A stretch of 64,000 bases of DNA. It comes from Corydoras sp. C115 (Eukaryota; Chordata; Actinopteri; Siluriformes; Callichthyidae). The translations under genes and the position numbers were made by a program. The notes beneath the pieces are model-generated. The model saw nothing but the letters and a program-made list of their open reading frames with translations, had not been told where the DNA came from and made no database searches. Shown here in pieces: positions 10,923-23,100 of this stretch (position 1 is its first letter; each line of letters opens with the position of its first letter). The stretch is from the NCBI GenBank assembly GCA_019802505.1, contig JAFMOC010000037.1, positions 4,277,501-4,341,500 on the forward strand, given 5' to 3'.

Positions 10923-11875
10923 CCACAAAATAATACGATTTGATTTTTATTCTTCATTAAAAGAATTATTGATATGCACGATCTGGCTCGGTGTCAAGGA
11001 GCTTCAAGTATATCTAAAAATATATATCTGTAGATATTTGCTGTTCTCAGCACATGCCTACGCAAAGGTGATGCTCGAATTACGCCAAATGCATGTCTGT
11101 CCAAACACCAACATTGCGCACGATGTCACAATACTGACACGGACATGACGTCATTGAGATAAACGCCTCAGACACCTTCACGGCTTCACCTTCTTAGCGC
11201 ACAATTACATGTCGTGTTTCTTAATCATCTGCCATATTTCTAAAGAGACTTGGTCAGCTTCCTGTGTTTGGATTAGCTCAGAATAACGCTTAGCTTACAG
11301 CTAAAGCAAAAGAACACACCTCAGATAATGTCAAATCATTATGATTGGACTGGGGCACTTGGATGTGAAAGCACTGATTGCCCGAGTGCACTGAATCGCC
11401 TGGAAATTCCCTGGATTCAGATCTTCTGCTTCTTACGACTGGCATTTTTGAAAATCCTCAAGCCTGAAACCACTGAAATCAAGAAAATGAGCACAGCAAA
11501 GAACAATTTCAATATATTAACAAAACTGTCTCATGTAAATAAAAGAACCACAGAACTGTCCGTTATTATATCGCATCATAGAACTTTTTTCTCCCCCCCC
11601 CACCACCGCTAATTTGTTCGTTGAATCCACAACCCATGTGTGCACCATCCCAAAGGCACTTATTACAAAAACAAAAATCACACCAAGATACTGAATACGT
11701 CCCAAAAGTTATCCTCGCCACGTTTTCACTTTTGGTGGCCCTGGGCCAGCCTGATCCACACAGCAACCTTTAAGGACTATTACATCATTTATGAGATTAT
11801 TAAGGCACCTCAGGAGGTGAACCTCGGAAATATAGGTCTCGCTACCCTAAAAACAGCTCCGACCGCAGAGGCGAA
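10923..11875 (-). other. adcy9: Probable adcy9 3' UTR
   Basis: Sequence immediately downstream of the adcy9 stop codon on the minus strand, free of SINEs. It probably holds the 3' UTR. The only AATAAA noticed on the minus strand is at 10951-10946. The true 3' end cannot be decided without transcripts, and a longer UTR reaching past the SINE is possible. Confidence 0.45.
10946..10951 (-). terminator. adcy9: Candidate poly(A) signal AATAAA of adcy9
   Basis: AATAAA on the minus strand about 925 bases after the stop codon, at the edge of an old SINE. It is a weak candidate based on motif and position only. Confidence 0.3.
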
Positions 11876-13175
11876 TCAAAGCCTTTCTGCCGGTCGAAGC
11901 CTGGAACGCTCGGTCGGTTCGTCCTCTTCTTCATTCTCGTCCTTTTCCGCTAAATGCGACGGTATGTCTAGTATGGCTCGCGGCACACTCAGCTGGGCTA
12001 CTGAAGGTGGCTGGGCGCCACTGAAAGTTGGCACCAGGGGAGAGAAAGAAGTCTCTGAAGCATTTGCACCAAGCACTGGGTCTCTGGGAGCGTCTGCGCT
12101 CCATTCTCCAGACAACTTGCGGGATTCTACAACAGATACTTGTGGCACCCCAGAGCTATTATGGCGCACACTAGTGCATGAACTGAAGGAGCAGTGATGG
12201 TTAACCTCTGATGATGCAGGACTTTTTTCGGGCACGTTGGTAGGCCTTATCCTCGGAGTGTTGTGAGTATTCTCCAAGACCCCGGTCTGTTTGTCCCCAC
12301 TCTTGTCGAGTTTAGGGTACAGGTAGGTCCTCATCTGACCCTTCCCTTTAACATTAACAGTGCCACGGTAGTCAAAGGCATAGTCCATGGAGCTCAGCAC
12401 ACCATGGCTTTCTTTACTCACTTGAAGGCGGCACTCAACGCCGGTACTGTCCATGCGACTGGCGATGTTCACCGTGTCTCCCCAGATGTCGTAGAGCAGC
12501 TTCGTGGTCCCAATAACGCCAGCAGTCAGTGGCCCGTGGTTGAACCCGATGCGCAGCTTGAACTGGAAGCCGAGCATATTTTTGTTGAAGTCGTCAACCA
12601 CGCGCATCATCTCCAGTGCAAACTCGAACAAGGCGCGCAGATGAGCGTGTGGATGGGCCTGTCCGCGGCACTGACGCCCGTTCAGGCCAGATGCTGCCAT
12701 GTAGGTGGCACCAATGGTTTTGATCTTCTCCACACAGGAGAACGCAGGCTTGGTCAGAAGTTCGTCAAAGTCACCGATGAGCTCGTTGAGGACCCGGTAG
12801 CACTCTTTGCCGCCCTCGAAGCTCTCCTCATAGAACTCACTGAAGTTCACGATGCTGGCAAAAATCACGCCCACGTTGTCATGGTCCTTCGAGTAGCTCT
12901 GCGTGACCTTCAGCTGCTCGGCCACGTGAATTGGGATGATGTTGCCGAGCAGCAAGTTGGCCTGGTTACGCATGAACTGGATCTTGCTGTGATGTTTGTA
13001 CGCCTCCACGTTACCATGATAATGCAGCCGGTAGCTGATCTCAAACTCACGGTTTAAGAACCAGACAAGGAGCAGCAAAAGGAAGAAGGACAAGAGGGCC
13101 TCCAGCACCAGCAGGTCCAGAGCGGTGGGAGCGTTACTCACCCAACTAGAATCCAGACCCATGTTGCTTTGGTTC
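11876..13175 (-). CDS. adcy9: adcy9 coding exon 9 (last helix, C2a domain, C-terminal tail, stop)
   Basis: Acceptor TGTTTTAG|GAACC completes an Arg codon, then NQSNMGLDSSWV. A hydrophobic helix (FFLLLLLVWFLNREFE) leads into the C2a domain: IFASIVNFSEFYEE, IKTIGATYMAASGLN, VGF-type NHGPLTAGVIG and YDIWGDTVNIASRMD. After YLYPK comes a Ser/Pro-rich tail of about 145 residues ending EEEDEPTERSRLRPAERL and TGA at 11878-11876. The tail shows no clear similarity to the mammalian tail apart from an acidic patch. Confidence 0.96.
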
Positions 13176-16100
13176 CTAAAACAGTAACAATCAAATAATA
13201 TGAAATACTAGGTGAACTATAACAGCCCCACCAACTAATGCTAATATAAACATTTAGTATTAATTCATCACAATAAATTACAGCAATTTAACAAAAATAA
13301 AGGCTCCATTTTAAATCACTGACCACAACTTTGAATAGTACATTAATGGGGTTTTGGTGATGTGGTTCTACTACTTATATGTAACTTGGAATCCTGCCTC
13401 AAACCTATCAGTGCAGTCATCTCACCACATCAGAAGTAAGACAAGCCTAACTGATTAATGCAAACTTACAGTATGTGGAGGAGTGAGACTCTAAAACTGC
13501 CGACCCCAACACAAACTTTTAAAAGCAATACCCAAGTTGGCCATATTATATGAATTACAATCAACTAAGTATGAGACAATGAATCGTTTTTGCCAATTAT
13601 CGTGATTAAAAACATTCATTCATTCATTCATTATCTCCCGCTTTATCCTCTATTAGGGTCGCGGTGGGGTTCCCCATGCCCATCCAGGGGAGAACGTCTC
13701 GGGCGCTGGGCAGATACACCCAGGACAGGGCGCCAGTCCATCGCTGGGCACACACTCACACACTCAAACACACTCTATATGGGGCAATTTTGAGAATTCA
13801 ATTGACTTGATTCATGTTTTTGGACTGTGGGAGGAAACCGGAGAACCCGGAGGAAACCCACGCGGACACGGGGAGAACATGGAAACTCCACCCAGATGGG
13901 GATTCGAACCGGGAATCCCTAGCGCTGAGAGGCGAACGTGCTGACCACTAAGCCACCGTGCCATCCTGATTAAAAACAATGACAGTTAATTGATAGTAAG
14001 AGTGCACAAACCTGGTCATGAACACATCCATAAGAAAAATACGTTTTATATACTGTATATGCGTTATGCTAATTTGTGTTTACAAATGAATAACAAATAT
14101 GGGAAACCGTGCATCGTTCCTGTAATTTTCGGTACTTTTTGAGTAAAGATAATTATTGCGTAAAAATCTTATAATTGTAATTATTTTATAGACAATAATC
14201 ATTCCATCAAAATTTGTAATCATTTCATGCCTACAATAAACAGGGGAAATCAAAAAACGTACAAAAACGTAGACTTACCCTGTAATAGGAAATGCACTGC
14301 TGTTGCTGAAGACAAACAAAACAAGCCTTAGTAACAACATACATGAGATTCAAACTGCTACACTGATAAGACCTTTACAGTGATGGAACATCACAATATT
14401 CCAAATACATTTTTTGTAACGCATAAACAATATCAAAAGCATAAGTGTGAAAAAGATTATATTTTTTGGTCCTATCATGGGAAAATTCACATAGTTACAG
14501 CAGCAAAGGGACAGTAGGAGAAAAAGTAAAAAAAAAAATTCTAATATATAAATTTTTTTTTTCATTCAGATCCGCATCCGTTTAATACAAATATGTTGAT
14601 GAACCGAGCGGCACGGTGGCTTAGTGGTCAGCACGTTCGCCTCTCAGCGCTAGGGATTCCCGGTTCGAATACCCATCTGGGTGGAGTTTCCATGTTCTCC
14701 CCATGTCTGCGTGAGTTTCCTCCGGGTTCTCCGGTTTCTTCCCACAGTCCAAAAACATGGATCAAGTCAATTGAATTCTCAAAATTGCCCCATATAGAGT
14801 GTGTGTGTGAGTGAGTGGGTGCCCAGCGATGGATTGGGTCTAAACTCCAAATTGGGTGAGTCCCCCGTGGTCCGGGTTCTCCTCCAAAAACAATCTCAAT
14901 TAAATTCTCCAAATTGCCCCATGCTTATGGTGGCTTAGGGTGAGTTTTCCATGTTCGAATCCCCCGTGTCCCCGTGTCTGCGTGGGTGTTCCTCCGTGTT
15001 CTCCGGTTTCCTCCCACAGTCCAAAAACATGGATCAAGTCAATTGAATTCTCAAAATTGCCCCATATAGAGTGTGTTTGTGTGAGTGAGTGTGTGCCCAG
15101 CGATGGATTGGCGCCCTGTCCTGGGTGTATCTGCCCAGCGCCCTAAACGTTCTCCCCTGGATGGGCATGGGGAACCCCACCGCGACCCTAATAGAGGATA
15201 AAGCGGGAGATAATGAATGAATGAATGTTGATGAACCGTTGTGAGTTGACGTTACCTCGGGCACAGGAACTAATAATGGGGTCTTTGATGTACTAATGAG
15301 CATCTCTGCAATTACAATCCATAATCAAGTGGTATTATTAAAAAAAATAAAAGTTTTTGAATCAGTAACTGAGTCTGAAAGCATCAGACTGTATAAAGTT
15401 ATACAGTGATGTCACTGAGAACACAGGTGCATACCCCTTTCAGCTTTATGGGGTTGTTTTCTGTAGTTGATGTAGTTGCACATTACAAAGTACAATACCA
15501 AGCGACAGATAAAGTCACTTTTTGGGATATTTTGGGGTCTGATTTGTACACCCTTACTAAGTTAGTTAATCCTTTACAAAATCACCATTTGCAGCATCTT
15601 ACCTGAACCTGGAGGGGGTGCTGTAGAGCACAGCAAGCAGAGACACGCCGGTGGCGGTGGCCAGGACCGAGCGCATCCAGAAACTCAGCTGGCAGAAGTT
15701 ACAGTACTGGATGATGGAAATGATGACGGCACTGCATAGGAACATTATAACCTACACATAAAGGACATAAAGGAGGAATTTTGTATTGTAAACGGTGCTA
15801 CAAATGCTCATAAAAACTTCTCTCCCACACTTTTCCTGTCTCGCTCTCACTCCCCCCCCCATTTACCTTCTTTTTTACTGACTTACCTCGATGGGCAGGT
15901 GGAGGCTGCAGGCCACGTGTGAAAAAACAGAGATGGCGGGAAGTGACACAAGCACAGCACCGATAACGTGACGTGGGATCCAGGCAGACACCAGTTTCAG
16001 CAGAGACTGAGTGCACTTTAACACGTTGTGCAGGTAAAAGGTCATGCTGTAGGGTAGGATTGCAACAATTCAAATTAGGCTAGTGCTTTGCTTAACACAT

Positions 16101-16492
16101 ACACACTGATTGCTCACTGTGTGATGCAGAGTGTTTATTCCAAAGCTTATTGTACTATCTAATATTAACCACATGAAAGTGAGAGAAGCTCTCCTGGTTT
16201 TCACTCACTGCACGGACAGGAGGAGAGACATAAACTCCAGCAAAGCAGCTGCAGAGGCAATACCAACTGTGGAAGCAGGGATCTTCTCTTTTGTAACCAG
16301 TGGGTAGAGGAAGCAGGCGAACGTAAGGGCAAGGAAGACGGCACAGGACAGCATCACATCCAACAGAGAGCTGAAGACGGGGCTGGCAAAGGTCTTTACA
16401 GGGTCATTGCTCATCACCTGACACACACAACATTTTATATAAAATATTTATACATTTTATACAAATTTATATAATAAATTTTACATACATTT

Positions 16493-16535
<43 letters not shown>

Positions 16536-16858
16536 TATATATATTCATTCATTCATTATCTCCCGCTTTATCCTCTATTAGGGTCGCGGGAGGGTTCCCC
16601 ATGCCCAGCCAGGGGAGAACGTCTCGGGCGTTGGGCAGATAGACTCAGGACAGGGCGCCAATCCATCGCTGGGCACACACTTACTCACACAGACACACTC
16701 TATATGGGGCAATTTTTGAGAATTCAATTGACTTGATCCATGTTTTTGGACTGTGGGAGGAAACCGGAGAACCCGGAGGAAACCCACGCGGACACGGGGA
16801 GAACATGGAAACTCCACCCAGATGGGGATTCGAACCGAAGCGCTGAGAGGCGAACGTG

Positions 16859-16911
<53 letters not shown>

Positions 16912-16926
16912 CACATACACACATAT

Positions 16927-16957
<31 letters not shown>

Positions 16958-16958
16958 G

Positions 16959-16995
<37 letters not shown>

Positions 16996-17036
16996 ATACT
17001 ATACTGTATATATAGCGAACGTATAAATACACATAT

Positions 17037-17111
<75 letters not shown>

Positions 17112-20100
17112 TTAAAGCGAAAGATAATGAATGAATGATAAATATATATTATATATTTATATATTTATATATATATATATTATATATTTTATTTTCATAT
17201 TGTTCTAGTAATTGGTTATGACAAAAAATGTACATGTAATATTTTTACAATAAATGGAACATAGTTTAAAATTAGATAAAAAATTTTTTGTCACAGTACC
17301 ATATCTTACTTATGAAATAGATTTGTAATCTGTCAAAAAAAGATTTAAAAAGTAGTTGTTGGAAAATGTAGTTTTATGCGTCTTAAGTCTGGCATTCAGC
17401 AGAGTTGTAAATGCTTGTAGTGTAGGTTTATCCAACTGTAGAACCGTTAACAACCTGAAGGGGGCGGTGTGGAAAACCTGAAAACTGTAAGTCCCAAATC
17501 TGAGCCTGCTTACTGCATAGTGCACTACTATGATCGTCTGCTACAAATTCATATTTCAGGTTTGTAAAAAAAATCCGTTTTTTGTACTTGATCTGGTTTA
17601 TTTAAATGCGATAAAAAAAAAAATTAAATAAGTATTTTTAATACTCATTTAGATTTTTTTATTCTGTGTATTCTCCATGCGACTGGGTGGATCCGAACCA
17701 TGTGCTCCGTACCGAACGGTTTGGTATAAATCCATATACTGTTACACATCTATTCATTCATTCATTATCTCCTGCTTTATCCTCTATTAGGGTCGCGGTG
17801 GGGTTCCCCATGCCCATCCATCGGGAGAACATCTCGGGCGCTGGGCAGATAGACCCAGGACAGGGCGCCAATCCATCGCTGGGCACACACTCACTCACAC
17901 AGACACTCTCTATATGGGGCAATTTTTGAGAATTCAATTGACTTGATCCATGTTTTTGGACTGTGGGAGGAAACCGGAGAACCTGGATGGAAAACCCAGA
18001 TGGGGCGAAGACACTGGGAGAACATGGAAACTCCACCCAGATGGGGATTCGAATTTCAGGAATGCCCTAGCGCTGAGACGGGCCAACGTGCTAACCACTA
18101 AGACCCACCGTGCACACCCTGTTACACATCTAGTTTTTGGTATAAATGTGCGGGACCATTTATATGAAATCCACAGGGACAAACACAGTCACTAGCTAGT
18201 CCACGTTTGTAGTTTATATTTGCTGCATGGTTCTAGTTACGGTTGGGTTAAGGTTTGAGTAAGGTGGTTGTAGTTAGGATAGTGGTAGTATTAATGGTTA
18301 TGAGTTTGTCTCTACGAATAAATGAAAATTTATGTGAATTCACAATGCATGAAAAAGTGTGAGTGTGCGCACACTTTTGTACCTCTTGTTGGTAATTTTT
18401 GCGGTAGGCCGACTCTAGGGATTTTTCTAAGAAGTTGAGGCTTAATTTGTTGATGGGTGGCTTGAAGAAATAATCCTTCATCAAACTATGAGAGAGAGAT
18501 CACAGAACAATTATTATTAAGAATTAATTTAATTAATTAATTAATTAATTAATTAAATAATTATGTTATCAATTATTAAACATGGTCTTTTTGCCATGTG
18601 TTAAAGTTCACAACATCAATAATACTCAATAACAGCAGCCTCACCTGTCCTCCTTGATCACTTCCACAAAGTGCACGTCGCTCTTCTCTCGGAAGTCTTT
18701 GCTGCGGAGCGGGATGAATGCCGAGGGTTCCATCGTTCCCGTCCCCCCCGACCCGCTTCCACCGGCACTCGCTGAGCCCGTCGCCAAATTCCTTTCCTTC
18801 TGCAGAATCTCACAGAACGAGACCTGGCTCACACGCACCGCCTCTTCACACTGCGGCGTCAGCAAGCCGTTCACCGTTTTAGGGATCTGATTAGGGGACA
18901 TTTGGTGGAACGTCATCAGAGATTTTATTGTAATCTAAAAGAATTTAAACCTGCCCGAGGAGCTGCTTCAAACATTTTCAGAGACTCGCAATTTAAGAGA
19001 AGGATACAAAAGGATTTGAAATGTTTCACACTAGGGGTGAGCTGCAATATTCGCCGATTCGACGATTCGATTCGGAGAACCGTAGTCGACTATGACCCTC
19101 ATAGTCGAATGTACCATTTTGACCACATGGGGGTGCCCATGGCTGCTGCTAAGCATTAGTTTTTACATGAAATGTCTTTGTTTTCGTTATATATATAGCC
19201 TTTTGTCAAATAAAATCATCCTAATTTCTAGAAAAAAAAAGGTTTTCATTTGTTAGAAAAACAAGTAAAATATATTTTAAAAAAAAAATATATATATATA
19301 TATATATATTTTTTTTTTTTTAAACTACGCCCTTAGCGCCATCTTGTGGTGAAATTTTAACTGATTCGACTATCAGTCGACTATAGGGAAAATCTGACGA
19401 ATCAGATTCGACTATGAAAATTTTTAGTTGTATACAGCCCTATTTCACATTATCTAAGACCACTCTCCTGCTAAACTAGATGTCAGAAGCCAGAAGGATT
19501 TAAGATCTAGGATTTATACCAAGATACTAATTGCAGCTTTATTATGTAAGCTTTTGAGTCCTAAGGTCTTGAATTAACTGCTCTGTGTGTGCTTAGTATT
19601 AATAAAGAAATCCTTAATGGACAGATGACTGAAAAGAGTGCAAGATTTGCTCTTTAAAATCAGTCAAAAGTTTACACACCTCATTTTTGCTTCTCTTATT
19701 GTCCATGTTCTCAGTTCCACTTACTGTAAAGATGGACTTTGTAGTTCTACAATTCCAGTTTGTAGTCCATCTGTCCATCTTTGTGGACTACTGTACATAC
19801 TGTGTTAGATTCCTTCACTCTGTTCTCTGATGGTCAGGACCCCAATTGTAGCACCACAGAGCAGGTATTATTTGGTTGGTGCATTATTCCTATCCCAGCA
19901 GTGTCACTGAAGTGTTTAAATGAAACTACAGCCGCACTGCTGCACTAAAACCAGCGGGTTAGCTCAGTGGTTGGGGTGTTGGGCTATCAATCTGAAGGTT
20001 GCGGGTTCAAATCCCAGGTCCACTGATGTTACCAATGTGGGTCCTTGAGCAAGACCCTTAACCCTCATTGCTCCAGGGATGCTGTGATGAACCCTGTGCT

Positions 20101-23100
20101 CACCTTGTAAGTCGCTTTGGATAAAAGCGTCCAATAAATAACCCAATTCATTTTTAAATAACCCAATTTAAAACCCCCTCACCACATCAGTGTCACTGCA
20201 GATAAACAATGCACCACCCCAATTATACCTGTTCTGTGATGGTTCTGTCCAATAGAGAACAGAGAACCCACAGGAGACCAACAAAAAAAGGAAACAGATG
20301 GACCACAGTCTGAATTCGAAGTCCATCGATATGAAATGTGGAGAAAACAAATCAGTGGACTGAACAAATCAGAACCAGAATCAAAGAAAACCTTTTTAGT
20401 GAATTGTGTCAATCAACCTGAAACGGAATGTATACACTTTGGGGTTAAACTTTCACATGTCCGGGGTTAAATGAATCCTTAATACTGCTAAATCTGTTAC
20501 TCATCAGAAAGTTTCAAAGGAGTTAAAAAATGCTTGATTGTCTATTTTCACATTTACATTTACATTTTGTCATTTATTGGACGCTTTTATCCAAAGCGAC
20601 TTACAAGGTTAGCACAGGGTTCATCACAACATCCCTGGAGCAATGAGGGTTAAGGGTCTTGCTCAAGGACCCACATTGGTAACTTCAGTGGACCTGGGAT
20701 TTGAACCCCCAACCTTCAGATTGATAGCTCAACACCCTAACCACTGAGCTACCACGCCCTAATGACTGAATTCATTTCTATAGAACTATAAAAAAAATTA
20801 TGTATTGATTATCAATGTTTATATTGAACTTACAGAAATGGGGATCTTGGTGCTGCTGTTAGTTCTGTACTCATCCTGACAGCCGTTCTGATTCGCTTCA
20901 TCAGCTAACAGATTAACACTAGCATCTCCACTGCAGGAGCCACATAATGGCTAAACGGGAAAACACACACAAAAAAAGCACTTAAAAACATCAAACTGTT
21001 AAATCACAAGTGAATGTGATGAAATTCCATCCATCCATCCATCATCTTCCACTTTATCCTCTATTAGGGTCGCGGGGGGGTTCCCCATGTCCATACAGGG
21101 GAGAACGTTTCAGGCGCTGGGCAGATACACCCAGGACAGGGTGCCAATCCATCGCTGGGCACACACTCACTCACACAGACATACTCTATATGGGGCAATT
21201 TGGAGAATTCAATTGACCTTGATCCATGTTTTTGAACTGTGGGAGGAAACCGGAGAACCCAGAGAGAACATGGAAACTCGCCTCATAGATTTTTACAAAC
21301 TAATGTAATATTTTATGTTAATATTCACCAAAAGCCCTGCGTTTTCTTTTTTTGAGAATGAAGTGTTAGTTTTTGCTTTATATAAATACCAAACATAGGA
21401 ATCTACAATGATCCTGTGATTTCTGGCACTTTATTTAAAAAGTTGCTTATTTCAGAATAATCGTCATAGTTTCTTGGACAATAATCATACCATCAAAATC
21501 TGTAATTGGCTCATGTCTTTTGAGTTCACAGACTTTTACCACTCACGGATGAATAGCACTTTCCAAAATAACGTAATAAAGTTACAGCCTCTGAATTCTA
21601 TTGATCTATTTTAGAACATTTTGGAGGTTTCACACACTTTCAAAACCACTGTGTTCTCATGTTACAGTGTACAGTGGTGCTTTACACTCTTTTATGCTTA
21701 TGGTAACAGTTTGGAAAGGCTATTTTATTTTATAACGCATACACCACCATTAAAACCTGATTTAATAAGTTTGGTTTGGAGTTCATCTTCTTTGAACCTT
21801 TGACTGTGTCTGTGATTCTTTTTAAATTGTCTATATTTTTGCAGAAATAAAACTGCAAATCAAAGTCAATCCATCCATTATCTTCCGCTTTATCCTTTAT
21901 TAGGGTCGCGGTGGGGTTCCCCATGCCCATCCAGGGGAGAACGTTTTGGGCGCTGAGCAGATACACCCAGAACAGGGCGCCAATCTGTCGCTGGGCACAC
22001 TCACACACTCAAACACACTCTATATGGGGCGATTTTGGCGAATTCAATTGACCTTGATCCATGTTTTTGGACTGTGGGAGGAAACCGGAGAACCCGGAGG
22101 AAACCCACACGGACACGGAGAGAACATGGAAACTCCACCCAGATGAGGATTCGAACCGGGAATCCCTAGCGCTGAGAGGCGAACGTGCCAATCACTAAGC
22201 CACCGCGCCGCCCATGTGATGAAATTTCAAATCAAATTTCAAATTTTCAACAATAAGACCTTTATGTATGATTTTTTTTTGGTCCGTGAGACTAAATCTA
22301 ATCCGGAGCAACCTAAACAGACAAGGGGAGAACATGCAAACTTCACAGCATACAGACCCAAAGTTCAAATTGACCTAAAAATCGACCCCGGGAACTTCTT
22401 TCTGCAAGATGACAACTCCCCCAGCTCACAAATCATGATTTTTAAAATACATTTCACGGTCTTTCTCCCCATGGCAATAGATGCACTAGCTGTTTAAGGC
22501 TGCATTTTTTGTGTGTGTGTGTCATTGTGAAGGATATATCTCACCTTAGTGTGTTCCATAATGGCAGTATGTGCAAGGTCAGAGGTGTGTGCGTTTGGAG
22601 ACGCTCTCTGGGGTTCACTGCAGTCTTGCCCCAAACTATTCTGAGAACAGCCGTATTGAGAGCCCATCTTTCTTCTTGAGATTAGATAGGTCTTCATTCC
22701 TGCATGAACACACACAAACAGGCAGGCACACTTAGTGTCAATCTCACTTTTATTCCATACATCCTAATCTTGCTCATCATCACCATCTTCATCGGTGAGC
22801 AGGGAATCTCCTGACACTCTGCTCTACGACCCGTGAAATGACATCATTTTCAACAATGACATGACTTACTGAGCTTATAAAGGTCCATATGTACTTTCCA
22901 CTCGAAAGACACCACTGCTCATCAGGCCAGAAAGCATTATACAGTACCTGTCAAAAGTTTGGACACACCCACTTCTTGTTCGCATTGTTTATTTTCTGCA
23001 TTTACCATTTCGATGGACTTTGTAGTTTTACAATTACAGACTGTAGAACATCTGCTTTCTTGTTTTGGTTAGTTTTCTGTTGGTTCTCTGTTCTCTATTG

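Noticed and set aside
12263..13057. 264-codon open frame on the plus strand
   Set aside because: It is the exact antisense of the adcy9 C2-domain exon, whose minus-strand reading is a clear cyclase; antisense openness follows from codon bias.
19951..20020. tRNA gene candidates from A/B-box words at many sites
   Set aside because: The boxes belong to SINE heads; no cloverleaf with a full acceptor stem and anticodon arm was found.
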